From: Saccharofermentans sp.
GTDB taxonomy: Bacteria; Bacillota; Clostridia; Saccharofermentanales; Saccharofermentanaceae
Assembly (NCBI GenBank): GCA_024685135.1
Contig: JAIKWA010000034.1
Location: forward strand, 1-36,525
Direction: 5' to 3'
DNA length: 36,525 nt
Part shown: positions 25,207 through 33,383 of the stretch, one piece after another
How positions within the stretch are numbered: the stretch's first letter is position 1
Layout of the letters: every line of letters starts with the position of its first letter
The notes under the pieces: generated by a model
The model's database searches: none
What the model was told of the DNA's origin: nothing
The model's input: the letters and a program-made list of their open reading frames with translations, nothing else
Made by a program: the position numbers and the translations under genes

Positions 25207-25241
25207 ACTATACCATATCCCCTATTCCGTTTTCCTATTCC
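25207..25241 (-). promoter_or_regulatory. Candidate promoter of the two-component operon with two GGAATAGG direct repeats
   Basis: On the minus strand TATAGT (25207-25212) has no consensus -35, but two copies of GGAATAGG (25221-25228 and 25234-25241) lie 13 bases apart between and over the expected -35. A weak -35 with direct repeats suggests an activated promoter. Confidence 0.4.
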
Positions 25242-25267
25242 AAACCATATTTGCGGTGTTAACTTGT

Positions 25268-26107
25268 TTATGCTGCAACTTCTGTGTTGCCGTACTTGAT
25301 TGCCTCATAAAGAGCTGCATCTGTAGAGAGCTTATAAGGATCTACATAGAAGATGCTGAGGAGTCCGCAAGTGAAGAATGAGAGGATCTCCCAACCGATG
25401 AATGAGAGGTCGAGAACGAATGTGTTCCACTTGTGACCCTTCATGAGTCTTGTGCTCTCAGCAAGTGCTTCCTTCCATGTCATCTCTGTGTTCTCTGATA
25501 CGAGGTAAGGAACGAGTCTGTACTCGTAAGACTTGATGATACCCGGGATTACGAAGAGTAATGACCAGAGTGAGATGAATAACTGGCTGAAGAAGCCTGC
25601 CTTAACTGAATTCATGTAGTTCTTATCGAATGAATGAGCGATAAGAGAGAGGTTTGCGGGTTCGTCGAGATTACGTCTGAAGAAGAATCTCAATCCGTAT
25701 TCGATAGGCTTTATAAGGAATGCCTCCACAACGAGTCCGACAGCTGTTGCGATCAAGATAACTATGCCCATTAAGACAAACATAACTGCTATGAATGCAA
25801 TTCCGGCTGCGATCGCTCCGCCTTCAGGAACCTCATTGCCTTCTTCATCGATTATTACCATCTCGCCGTCACGCTCTTCAACATCTACATCGAGCTCTGC
25901 TTCGTGATCGATCTCTTGGACCTCTTCAGCGCGATCATTGAATACATTCGACATCGCGCTTCCTGCACTGCCGGTGCTCGCTCCGCTGAAGCCGCCTGTT
26001 GCTCCGCCTACGAAGATCGCAAAGATCAGGGCGCAAAGGACGCATTTCCAATAGTTGAGCTTAAAAGCTTTCTTTGCCTTTTCCTTAAGACTTTTCCTTG
26101 TCCACAT
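25268..26107 (-). CDS. DUF975 family membrane protein
   Basis: 279 residues. The diagnostic block PGIIKSYEYRLVPYLVSEN, WKEALAESTRLMKGHKWNTF and DLSFIGWEILS is clear for DUF975, an integral membrane family of unknown function in Bacillota. Four to six membrane spans. Between spans one and two lies an unusually acidic 45-residue loop (about 57-93, rich in Glu/Asp). Ribosome binding site GGAGG. The promoter region holds three OmpR-type direct repeats, so it is probably controlled by the adjacent two-component system. Confidence 0.9.
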   Translation of the reverse strand: MWTRKSLKEKAKKAFKLNYWKCVLCALIFAIFVGGATGGFSGASTGSAGSAMSNVFNDRAEEVQEIDHEAELDVDVEERDGEMVIIDEEGNEVPEGGAIAAGIAFIAVMFVLMGIVILIATAVGLVVEAFLIKPIEYGLRFFFRRNLDEPANLSLIAHSFDKNYMNSVKAGFFSQLFISLWSLLFVIPGIIKSYEYRLVPYLVSENTEMTWKEALAESTRLMKGHKWNTFVLDLSFIGWEILSFFTCGLLSIFYVDPYKLSTDAALYEAIKYGNTEVAA

Positions 26108-26151
26108 ATTCCTATTCCTCCAATGTTTTAGTAATGTGTTTTGCTTTGATG

Positions 26152-26211
26152 GCTATATGTTACCTCGCAAACCTTAACCACAAATACTTAAAACCTTAAC
26201 TTAACCTTAAC
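26152..26211 (-). promoter_or_regulatory. DUF975 promoter with three AACCTTAAC boxes at 11-bp multiples
   Basis: Boxes at 26170-26178, 26192-26200 and 26203-26211 (plus strand), so starts are 22 and 11 bases apart and all lie on one face of the helix. On the minus strand a TATAGC -10 (26152-26157) places the expected -35 at 26175-26180, overlapped by the nearest box. This is the layout of promoters activated by OmpR/PhoB-type regulators. Confidence 0.65.
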
Positions 26212-26215
26212 GTGC

Positions 26216-26242
26216 AAAAAGAGCGCCACATAAGTGACGCTC
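26216..26242 (-). terminator. Rho-independent terminator
   Basis: GAGCGCCAC (26221-26229), loop ATAA, GTGACGCTC (26234-26242), one G-T wobble; minus strand continues TTTTTGC. It ends the gene at 26268-27167 and abuts the OmpR-type boxes. Confidence 0.85.
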
Positions 26243-26267
26243 CTTAGATCGATCGGGTTTACAGCCT

Positions 26268-27167
26268 TCAGATGGTGCCTTGTATGAACTCTGCTATCTT
26301 CTTTACTTCCTCATCTTCCGTGCCTTCGCAGTTTGCAAGGAAGAGCTTCTTGATCTCCATGAAGTTACCCAGATGCTCAAGTCCTACTATAGGCATGGAC
26401 TTGGCATTCTGTGTTGCCTTAACAGTCTCGGCTATGCCACGCAGGATCTCGGGCTCGAGCTTATCTTCATTCTGCAAGAGATCTATCGCACCTGACTTGG
26501 TGAAGATATCGAGAGAAGAATACTCTGTCATTACGCTGTTCTTCCAGCCGTCTGTAAGAAGCCATCTCTTGATCTCATCCGAAGGGTTATCCGACAGGAA
26601 ATGTATACCGTGTATCCTTCCCCATCCGGTAACGCTCGTTATAAGATCGAAGATGGATTCATCGGCATCGCTCCATTTGCGCATATTGAATACGCTGAAC
26701 AAAGAGAACTCATCCGACATGCCGATGATGCTTACGAGAGCCTTGACGTCTTCGTCGTCATCGATATCGAAGATCTCTAAGATGGACAGACCGAGCTTAA
26801 CGAGCTCTATCTCGGAGCTTTCCAGGATAAGGCTCAAAGCGTAGCCGTATATCTTATTCTCGTTTAAAGACTGCTGGTTATCGTAGATAATGTCCTGTAT
26901 GCCGTCTATCAGGGTAAGCGTGGGCTTGCCTATCGCAAGATACATCTCGTTTGCCTTATCGTAATTACCTGTTGAAGCCTTCTTCAAGACCGCAAGGATA
27001 GCGCTTTTTGTCTTCTCGTCAGGCTCCGTTATCTCGCTGTGGTAAGACAGGATACCGTCGTATGCACCGTCTGCAAAATTATCCTTCCTGATGCTGAAGC
27101 CTTCTTTGAGCTTGTCACCCTCTATATTAGAACTGATCAGGCTGTATATACTCTTGTTGGAAGCCAT
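26268..27167 (-). CDS. Helical protein of the family often named limonene hydroxylase; true function unknown
   Basis: 299 residues, cytosolic, almost wholly helical with a HEAT-like feel. The pattern FNMRKWSDADESIFDLITSVTGWGRIHGIHFL followed by EIKRWLLTDGWKNSVM (written here in parts: RKWSDADESIFDL, GWGRIHGIHFL, KRWLLTDGWKNSV) matches proteins that databases often label limonene hydroxylase after a Geobacillus clone. No haem, flavin or metal-oxygenase motif is visible, so I do not accept an oxygenase role. Ribosome binding site AAGGGGG. It ends at a strong terminator and stands alone. Confidence 0.7.
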   Translation of the reverse strand: MASNKSIYSLISSNIEGDKLKEGFSIRKDNFADGAYDGILSYHSEITEPDEKTKSAILAVLKKASTGNYDKANEMYLAIGKPTLTLIDGIQDIIYDNQQSLNENKIYGYALSLILESSEIELVKLGLSILEIFDIDDDEDVKALVSIIGMSDEFSLFSVFNMRKWSDADESIFDLITSVTGWGRIHGIHFLSDNPSDEIKRWLLTDGWKNSVMTEYSSLDIFTKSGAIDLLQNEDKLEPEILRGIAETVKATQNAKSMPIVGLEHLGNFMEIKKLFLANCEGTEDEEVKKIAEFIQGTI

Positions 27168-27215
27168 TTTTTATCCCCCTTGGAATTTTCTATATGGATT
27201 ATATCTTAATATCGG

Positions 27216-27581
27216 TCAATAAACTAATGTATGCGTACATATCCTTACTATGTAGCAGATAAGGAGAGCTGCTCCTGCTGCTATCGGGACTATATGATTC
27301 CACGGCTTTTTTATCTTTAAGATACCGGTCTCGGTAAGGATTATAAACGCAAGGGTAACGAGAGTTAAGGGCCACAAGGGGTGGTAATAAAAGGCCCCTT
27401 CTATATCGCCCTTAAGCAAAGACAGGAATGCTCTTGAAGTGCCGCACAAAGGGCACGGGAATCCCGTTAATGCCTTGAAGGGGCACCTGTATATACCCGT
27501 CAGGATCATAACGGCAAGGATCACTATGCATATGGCAGGTATTATAAGAGCTTTGAGTTTTTTCTTAGTTTCGTCTTTCAT
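27216..27581 (-). CDS. DUF2752 membrane protein
   Basis: 121 residues with three membrane spans (about 11-30, 71-84, 95-113). The signature FPCPLCGTSRAFLSLLKGD, after YRCPFKALTG, is the DUF2752 hallmark (xPCPxCGxTRA). Function unknown; such genes commonly sit near TM2-domain genes in Clostridia, as here. There is no ribosome binding site. A TATAAT lies 7 bases before the ATG, which would start the mRNA at or next to the start codon (see findings). Confidence 0.85.
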   Translation of the reverse strand: MKDETKKKLKALIIPAICIVILAVMILTGIYRCPFKALTGFPCPLCGTSRAFLSLLKGDIEGAFYYHPLWPLTLVTLAFIILTETGILKIKKPWNHIVPIAAGAALLICYIVRICTHTLVY

Positions 27582-27593
27582 AGTGGTAATTAT

Positions 27594-27626
27594 ATATAAA
27601 AAGACCTGCTGTTGACAGCAGGTCTT
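27594..27626 (-). terminator. Strong terminator of the TM2 gene
   Basis: AAGACCTGCTG (27601-27611), loop TTGA, CAGCAGGTCTT (27616-27626), a perfect 11-bp stem; minus strand continues TTTTTATATA. It lies 27 bases past the TM2 gene stop and directly upstream of the DUF2752 start. Confidence 0.92.
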
Positions 27627-27653
27627 CCTATTGCACTCTTATGTAATTAAGAA

Positions 27654-27893
27654 TTACTTAGCGTACTGGCCATCGATGAAGACAACTTCTTCTTCGTCCT
27701 TGAAAGCTTCACCATAAACCTTTGTAAGGCAGATGATCCAGTCGATGAGGCACCAAACGCCGCAACCACCAACTGTGATGAGCTTAAGGATACCAAGTCC
27801 GATCTGGCCTCTGATGAAACGGTCAACACCGAACTCACCTAATAACCAACAGAATACCCAGCAAAAAAGGTGCTTGTTCATTCTCTTTTCCAT
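27654..27893 (-). CDS. TM2 domain-containing membrane protein
   Basis: About 79 residues from the ATG at 27893. It has the TM2 pattern: first span with [20 protein letters not shown], a short turn, then a second span [16 protein letters not shown]. The family's usual G-x-x-GxHRFYxG motif appears as [11 protein letters not shown]. Role unknown, often regulatory or envelope related. The start is uncertain: GTGAGG lies 11 bases before this ATG and another ATG follows at 27881; a frame extension to 27938 lacks support. Confidence 0.82.
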   Translation of the reverse strand: MEKRMNKHLFCWVFCWLLGEFGVDRFIRGQIGLGILKLITVGGCGVWCLIDWIICLTKVYGEAFKDEEEVVFIDGQYAK

Positions 27894-27984
27894 ATAACAC
27901 AAAACCTCACTTTCAATTATGCGCGTATTTCTTCGCACATTCTTGAATTATTGTAATATAGCGAACCCTTTAATGCAAGTATTT

Positions 27985-28059
27985 TTAACAACTCTAAATA
28001 CCCTTGCACTTTGTGGATTTTTAACATTTTTACAACGATATTAACAATTACAATTAACA
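27985..28059. promoter_or_regulatory. Four TTAACA hexamers in the divergent TM2/PP2C intergenic region
   Basis: Copies start at 27985, 28021, 28041 and 28054, all on the plus strand, in very AT-rich DNA ahead of the PP2C phosphatase gene. The spacing (36, 20, 13) is not helically regular, so a binding-site role is only possible. No clear promoter pair is seen. Confidence 0.25.
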
Positions 28060-28128
28060 TTAAAGTGGTATTATTCTGAAAATACTTTAAAATTATTTTA
28101 TATAAAGATTTTAATACGGATGGTGATT

Positions 28129-29481
28129 ATGAGCGATTTGAACGAGATCTTCACAAGGATGATAGGCACTCTCGCAGTAGTGCTGGTCATTGCGGGATTC
28201 ATCGGCGGGAGCGACATCCTATCAAAGTATGTAAAGGGTGAGCGCAAATGGATGTTCATCATCATTACGGGTCTTCTGGGCGGAATATTCGGCATCTACG
28301 GTAACATCTCAGGTGTTGAGATGAACGGCTCGCTTATATCCGTCAGGGATATGGGTCCTATGCTCGCAGGCTTCATCGGCGGACCGGTGAGCGGCATCAT
28401 CGCAGGTTTCTTTGCAGGACTTCACAGACTCACAATGGGAGGGGTCACAGCGCCTGCCTGCATAATCGCGACATGCCTTATAGGTCTTATCTGCGGCTTT
28501 ATCTCCAACAAGTGGCACGATGTAATAAGCAAGCCCTGGGTCGCTTTGATCGTGAGCATATCGATGGAGATCCTCCACATGCTCATAGTCCTTATCATGG
28601 TAAAGCCTTTTGCAACGGCCTTAGAGATCGTCCGTCAGATCGCCTTGCCTTTTATCATCGTAAATTCAATAGGCTTTGTCCTCATGATAATCATCATCAC
28701 TTATACGGATCGTCAGCGCTCTCTTGCACTCGAGAAGAACCGTATGCAATCCGAGCTCGATGTGGCAAATGTTATCCAGCATTCACTGCTCCCTCTTATA
28801 AGCGAAGAGTATCCCGGATGCAAGAATGTCGACATCAGTGCTTCTATGGAAGCGGCCAAGGAAGTCGGCGGTGATTTCTACGATGTGTTCTACGTCGATC
28901 CCACTCACCTTGCCTTCGTTATAGGCGACGTATCCGGCAAAGGCGTTCCCGCCGCCCTGTTCATGGCTTCATCCAAGATCACTTTGCAGAACTGCATAAG
29001 GGATCTGCCTACACTCTCAGAAGCGCTTGACGCGGCAAACTACGCTCTTTGCTCAAGGAACGAAGCAAAGATGTTCGTAACTGTCTGGGTAGGCGTGTTA
29101 GATCTTACGACCGGAGAGATAACCTTCTCTTCCGCAGGCCATAACCCGCCTGTCCTCATACGCGATAACAAAGCTGAATTCCTCAAGGTCAAGAACGGCT
29201 TCGTACTTGCCGGCATGGAAGGCATCAGATACAAAGAGCATAAATATCAGTTAGAAGACGGCGATATCGTCCTTCTGTATACTGACGGCGTTACCGAAGC
29301 TGAGGATAAGAGTCACAATCTCTATGGCGACGACAGGCTCATAAGATGCTTAGACGGTAAGAGCAATAACAATGCCGGCGAGATCACTACCAAGGTCAAA
29401 GCTTCAGTAGATACCTTCGTAAACGGCAATGCTCAGTTCGACGATCTTACAATGCTCTGCTTCAAGATCCACAACTCATAA
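28129..29481 (+). CDS. Membrane PP2C/SpoIIE-type phosphatase with 5TM-LytS sensor domain
   Basis: About 450 residues. The N-terminal half is a 5TM-LYT region with the telling GIFGIYGNISGVEMNGSLIS and RDMGPMLAGFIGGPVSGI blocks as in LytS, followed by further spans to about 195. A short coiled segment leads to the SpoIIE domain with GGDFYD, GDVSGKGVPAALFMA, SAGHNPP, YTDGVTEA and FDDLTML, so all metal-binding Asp residues are in place. It should dephosphorylate a Ser/Thr phosphoprotein such as an anti-sigma antagonist in response to a membrane ligand; no partner is encoded nearby. I take ATG 28129 because GGTGAT aligns with the 16S tail; ATG 28120 is an alternative. Confidence 0.92.
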   Translation: MSDLNEIFTRMIGTLAVVLVIAGFIGGSDILSKYVKGERKWMFIIITGLLGGIFGIYGNISGVEMNGSLISVRDMGPMLAGFIGGPVSGIIAGFFAGLHRLTMGGVTAPACIIATCLIGLICGFISNKWHDVISKPWVALIVSISMEILHMLIVLIMVKPFATALEIVRQIALPFIIVNSIGFVLMIIIITYTDRQRSLALEKNRMQSELDVANVIQHSLLPLISEEYPGCKNVDISASMEAAKEVGGDFYDVFYVDPTHLAFVIGDVSGKGVPAALFMASSKITLQNCIRDLPTLSEALDAANYALCSRNEAKMFVTVWVGVLDLTTGEITFSSAGHNPPVLIRDNKAEFLKVKNGFVLAGMEGIRYKEHKYQLEDGDIVLLYTDGVTEAEDKSHNLYGDDRLIRCLDGKSNNNAGEITTKVKASVDTFVNGNAQFDDLTMLCFKIHNS

Positions 29482-30316
29482 AAGCTTCGATCTCATCTAT
29501 ACGCTTCTTGGCAGTCTGTCTGCCAATATCGTAAACTCTCTGAAGCTCATCAGGGTTATGTTCTATGGATCCTATCTCAAGAGATGCTTCAGGTCTTATA
29601 ACGAGAGTATCTCCATTCTTCTCACATTGTCTTACATATTCCGTCTGAGCGTTATACATATCAGGACGTCTGTCTAATGCTTCGTAGACATTAGGCGTCT
29701 TATGCGTCAGCACCTTCATGAGGGGCATTATCTTAAGCGGCTTTTTTACATAGTCATCAGGCTGGGTGAGCACTACTATATTCCTGTCGTATCCCCTGCT
29801 CTGCATGAACTCCAAAGGGATGGAATCGCTTATGCCGCCGTCTAAGTATTCCTTATCTCCGATCTTTACGGGCTTTGAGACTCCGGGCATCGAAGCAGAT
29901 GCTCTCATCCACTTTCTGTCGGTCTCATCGTAGCCTTCCATCAGGTAATAAGCTGCCTTGCCCGTGCCGCATTCCGTCGCTACGACATAGAACTCCATGG
30001 GGTTCTTAGTGTAAGTATCCGTATCGAAGATATCGAGCTCAAAGGGAAGGTCGTAATAGCAGAACTTTGCTCCGTATATGTCGCCCGTAAAAAGCCAGGA
30101 CCTGAAGCTGCAATATCTCCAGTCCCTGCAATAGGTCTTGTTGTAGCGAAGCGCTCTTCCTATCTGCTTTGACTTGTAGTTGCAGCCGAATGCCGCGCCT
30201 GCCGACACGCCTGCAGCGCCGTCGAATTCAATGCCCTTTTCGAGCATGAGATCAAGAACGCCTGCCGTAAAGAGTCCGCGCATGGCACCGCCTTCCAGGA
30301 CCAGTCCCTTCTTCAT
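29462..30316 (-). CDS. Patatin-like phospholipase
   Basis: 284 residues. Oxyanion loop LEGGAMRG (8-14), nucleophile Ser38 in GVSAGA, catalytic Asp159 in YLDGGISDSIPL, giving the Ser-Asp dyad of bacterial YlxK/RssA-like patatins. No signal peptide, so a cytosolic acylhydrolase acting on membrane lipids or acyl esters is likely. The start overlaps the HD gene stop by four bases (ATGA). The 3' end overlaps the convergent phosphatase gene by 20 bases. Ribosome binding site GAGGTC. Confidence 0.93.
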   Translation of the reverse strand: MKKGLVLEGGAMRGLFTAGVLDLMLEKGIEFDGAAGVSAGAAFGCNYKSKQIGRALRYNKTYCRDWRYCSFRSWLFTGDIYGAKFCYYDLPFELDIFDTDTYTKNPMEFYVVATECGTGKAAYYLMEGYDETDRKWMRASASMPGVSKPVKIGDKEYLDGGISDSIPLEFMQSRGYDRNIVVLTQPDDYVKKPLKIMPLMKVLTHKTPNVYEALDRRPDMYNAQTEYVRQCEKNGDTLVIRPEASLEIGSIEHNPDELQRVYDIGRQTAKKRIDEIEAFMSCGS

Positions 30317-30906
30317 GGATCTGACCTCAAGCTTCCCTTGGCGATATTCTCCTTAAGGATCTTGTCTGTTATCTCGTAGATCTTCTCGGAGCCGGCTTTG
30401 GTCTTGGACTGCCTGCCGTAAACGGATGCGGCATCAACATTATGCTGCTTCCAGTCACCGCCGCCGTTGCTGTTATTTAAGATCAGGGGCTGGAAGTTAT
30501 CCATAGCATGGGCAAACTTTGACTCAGCGGTCCTGCATTCCTCGAACTCGTCAAAGAGCCTGGTAAACTCTTCCTTCTGATCTTCGGGAAGGATGGAGAA
30601 TATCCTCTCCTTGGCAGCATCCTCTCTGGCCTTTTGAGTTGCAAGGCCTTCGGTATCGTATGCGTATGTATCACCTGCGTCTATCTCAACGATATCGTGG
30701 ATAAGACACATGATCATGACCTTGGAGATATCTACGGGCTCATTGGAATATTCCTTGAGCAGATAAGCCATTATAGCCATGTGCCATGCGTGCTCTGCAT
30801 CGTTCTCATTCCTGCCATGACCTGACAGATGTGTCTGCCTGAAGACGTTCTTCTCTTTATCTATCTCAAGTGCAAATGCAACCTGTTTTGCGATCCTGTC
30901 GTCCAT
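30313..30906 (-). CDS. HD-domain phosphohydrolase (YfbR-like 5'-nucleotidase family)
   Basis: 197 residues from the ATG at 30906, which has AGGGAGAACAGG before it; a TTG-started extension to 30972 lacks support. Motifs RQTHLSGHGRNENDAEHAWHM in two parts (the first metal His and the AEH set), LIHDIVEIDAGDTYAYD (HD pair) and a late HAMDNFQPLI Asp complete the HD metal site. The size and motif order fit COG1896/YfbR, which dephosphorylates deoxynucleoside monophosphates; the exact substrate is unproven. First gene of a two-gene operon with the patatin. Confidence 0.88.
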   Translation of the reverse strand: MDDRIAKQVAFALEIDKEKNVFRQTHLSGHGRNENDAEHAWHMAIMAYLLKEYSNEPVDISKVMIMCLIHDIVEIDAGDTYAYDTEGLATQKAREDAAKERIFSILPEDQKEEFTRLFDEFEECRTAESKFAHAMDNFQPLILNNSNGGGDWKQHNVDAASVYGRQSKTKAGSEKIYEITDKILKENIAKGSLRSDP

Positions 30907-30973
30907 ACCTGTTCTCCCTGATTTTTTTACTAAGTTAGCATAACACTTTTTATCCTGATTTCTACCTTGCAAT

Positions 30974-30998
30974 AAAAAAGCCGGAGATAACTCCGGCT
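30974..30998 (-). terminator. Rho-independent terminator of the L,D-transpeptidase-like gene
   Basis: AGCCGGAG (30979-30986), loop ATAA, CTCCGGCT (30991-30998), perfect 8 bp; minus strand continues TTTTTATT. Confidence 0.9.
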
Positions 30999-31021
30999 CG
31001 GGTCTAATATGTTATATCAGA

Positions 31022-31798
31022 TCATTCGACACCTAAAGCATCAATGGTATCTATGATTACTACGCACTCAGGATCAACGCGCTGCATGATGTCTACCATC
31101 GTATATTCGGGAACTGCTACGCATCCGCCTGTGTAAGGGTTCTTAGGTCCGAAGCAGTGAAGGAATATAGCTGAGCCTCTGCCGGGAGTGCCCTCTTCGT
31201 TGAAGCTTATGTTGAGGCAGTACTGATACTGGTAATCGTACTCTATTATGTGCTCGCTGTTAGACATATCCAGATCAGGATAGTCCCTGATATCTACGAG
31301 CTCGTTGTACTTCATGCCTTCGTTCATATCGCCTGACCAGTAGATGTTGTCGTCTACCTTTACATAAGGGATAGCGCAGCCCGGATCGTCAGCGATACCG
31401 AACGCTCTGTTGAAAGTATAAACGCCTACAGGTGTCTGGCCGCAGCCTTCTGCGTGATCTGCATCCGCGCAAAGACCATTGCGTCCTACGAATGCGGGTG
31501 TTGTTATTACCTGCATCCAGTTGCCGCTGTCGTCACGCTCATGCATGGTAACTGTTGCAGTCGTCTTATCCATAGCCTGGCATGCTACGATAAAGAGCTG
31601 ATCCACATTCTCATCCTGAGCCTCGGGCAGTGCCTTTACCCAATCAGGTGACTCTATGGCATCTTGTGAATCGGCATAAAGAGTTGTTGTAACCTCTGCC
31701 GTCTGTGCTTCGGTTTCTTCAGTTGCAGGCTCTGTAGAACATGCGCATATACCTATCGCCATGCTTGCTGCCAATACCAATGACACGATCTTCTTCAT
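31022..31798 (-). CDS. L,D-transpeptidase (YkuD-fold) lipoprotein
   Basis: 258 residues. Signal MKKIVSLVLAASMAIGICAC with Cys20 as lipidated residue, then a Thr/Glu-rich linker (22-45). The catalytic core has FLHCFGPKNPYTGGCVAVPE: His214 and Cys226 are the expected catalytic pair, and GGCVAVP replaces the more common SxGCIR. An upstream GVYTF follows PVG, as in other YkuD proteins. It probably cross-links or edits peptidoglycan, or belongs to a YkuD-like group of unproven activity, outside the cytoplasmic membrane. Six Cys are unusually many. Ribosome binding site GGAGGG. Stands alone between terminators. Confidence 0.82.
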   Translation of the reverse strand: MKKIVSLVLAASMAIGICACSTEPATEETEAQTAEVTTTLYADSQDAIESPDWVKALPEAQDENVDQLFIVACQAMDKTTATVTMHERDDSGNWMQVITTPAFVGRNGLCADADHAEGCGQTPVGVYTFNRAFGIADDPGCAIPYVKVDDNIYWSGDMNEGMKYNELVDIRDYPDLDMSNSEHIIEYDYQYQYCLNISFNEEGTPGRGSAIFLHCFGPKNPYTGGCVAVPEYTMVDIMQRVDPECVVIIDTIDALGVE

Positions 31799-31895
31799 TA
31801 TGTGTAACCCTCCTATAATGATATAACCCTTATATTATAACCTACGCGGATACCATGCCGCCTCAGATGCACACATATGGTGTTAATGGGATGTA

Positions 31896-33383
31896 TCAGT
31901 TAAAGAACTCCACGGTTCCGTTATCTATCCCGAGGACATAGTCACAACTTCTATCGAGGAGCTCGGGATCATGGGTCGATACAAGGATCGTGCTGCCCGC
32001 TCTTGCGAGCTCTCTTAGCATATCCCCGACCTTTTCCATATGAGCAAAATCAAGACCTGATGTCGGCTCATCAAGAAGCAGAAGATCAGCACCGGCTGCA
32101 AGTGCAGACGCGATCGCAACCCTCTGTTTCTGTCCTCCGGAAAGCGCCATGGGGTGCTTGTCCTTAAACTCAAGGATACCGAGTTTGTCTAAGATCTCAT
32201 CGCATTTTGCCGTATCTTCAGACTCCATGGACAGCATAACTTCTGATTGAACCATATCCGTAAAGAGCTGATGGTTTACATCCTGCATGACCATGTAGCA
32301 ATGCTTCAATAACTTTTTGCCGGTATATTCATTTCCGTCTATCTTTATCCTTACGGGACATTTCTTCATGAGGCCGCAGCAGGCGCGAAGGAAGGTTGAT
32401 TTACCGGTTCCGTTATGTCCTACCACACCTATTACCTTGCCCTTCGGCAAGCGCAGCTCCGGGATGTTAAGTGCAAGTATGTCCTTATCCTTTGGAGAGT
32501 ATTTTCTGTTTATAAAGTTCTGCTTTTTACTGTATGAGAAATACAGATCCTTAAGGATGATCGCATCATCTTCCTGAACATCTTCAGTCTTGCCTTCATT
32601 GTCCCTGTTCCTGAACTTGCGTATAAGATCTGACTCAAGGGCTATCGGCCTGAGCTTCAGTTTCGTTACTTCCTCTTCGCTAAGTTGCCTGAATTCCTCA
32701 CCGTTCCATTCCTTGGATATATTACCGTTCTCAAGATAAATGACACGGTCTACGAGATCTGTCAGATACCACAATCTGTGCTCTGCGATTATTATCGTCT
32801 TACCCTGTTTCTTCCACTGCACTATGGCCTGCTTAAGCTCCTCCATCGCGCTCCAGTCTAAGTTGGAGGACGGTTCATCCAGGAGGATAATGTCAGGCAT
32901 GAGCGCCGATACGGATGCACAAGCGATCTTCTGCTTCTCACCTCCGGACAGGTCAAAGAGGCTTCTTCCGAGAAGCTTACCGATATTCATCATCTCTGTT
33001 ACTTCATCGGCGCGCTTCTTTATCTCTTCGGGAACAAGACCGATGTTCTCCGCTCCGAAGACGATCTCACCGTCAGTATCCGTTGCAAAGAACTGGGATC
33101 TGGGATTCTGGAAGACAGTTCCCACGACGCCTGCAAGATCAAAGAGCTCGATATCTTTGGTTTCCTTGCCGTTTACCTTTATGCTTCCTTCGAGATCACC
33201 CTTGTAGTAGTGAGGTATCAGGCCGTTTATCAGTCTGATGATAGTTGTCTTGCCGCAACCGGATGCTCCGCACAGCAGGACGGTCTTGCCCTTCTCAAAA
33301 GACAGGGAAACATTATCAAGGAGTCCTGCTTCAGACCCCTTGTAACAAAAGGATACATTAGATATCTCTACCACATTATTCAT
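31896..33383 (-). CDS. ECF transporter fused ATPase subunits (EcfA-EcfA')
   Basis: 495 residues with two ABC ATPase domains. First half: Walker A GASGCGKTT, Q-loop VFQNPRSQFF, signature LSGGEKQKIA, Walker B IILLDEPSS, switch AEHR. Second half (from about 270): Walker A GHNGTGKST, signature LSGGQKQRVA, Walker B LLLLDEPTSGLD, switch STHD. Both sites look intact. Fused A-A' ATPases are usual in ECF transporters with their own S component. Start overlaps the ecfT stop by four bases. Drives uptake of a small, probably vitamin-like or other scarce substrate. Confidence 0.94.
   Translation of the reverse strand: MNNVVEISNVSFCYKGSEAGLLDNVSLSFEKGKTVLLCGASGCGKTTIIRLINGLIPHYYKGDLEGSIKVNGKETKDIELFDLAGVVGTVFQNPRSQFFATDTDGEIVFGAENIGLVPEEIKKRADEVTEMMNIGKLLGRSLFDLSGGEKQKIACASVSALMPDIILLDEPSSNLDWSAMEELKQAIVQWKKQGKTIIIAEHRLWYLTDLVDRVIYLENGNISKEWNGEEFRQLSEEEVTKLKLRPIALESDLIRKFRNRDNEGKTEDVQEDDAIILKDLYFSYSKKQNFINRKYSPKDKDILALNIPELRLPKGKVIGVVGHNGTGKSTFLRACCGLMKKCPVRIKIDGNEYTGKKLLKHCYMVMQDVNHQLFTDMVQSEVMLSMESEDTAKCDEILDKLGILEFKDKHPMALSGGQKQRVAIASALAAGADLLLLDEPTSGLDFAHMEKVGDMLRELARAGSTILVSTHDPELLDRSCDYVLGIDNGTVEFFN

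Noticed and set aside
30907..30972. N-terminal extension of the HD-domain protein
   Set aside because: Needs a TTG start with no ribosome binding site; the ATG at 30906 has a good one.
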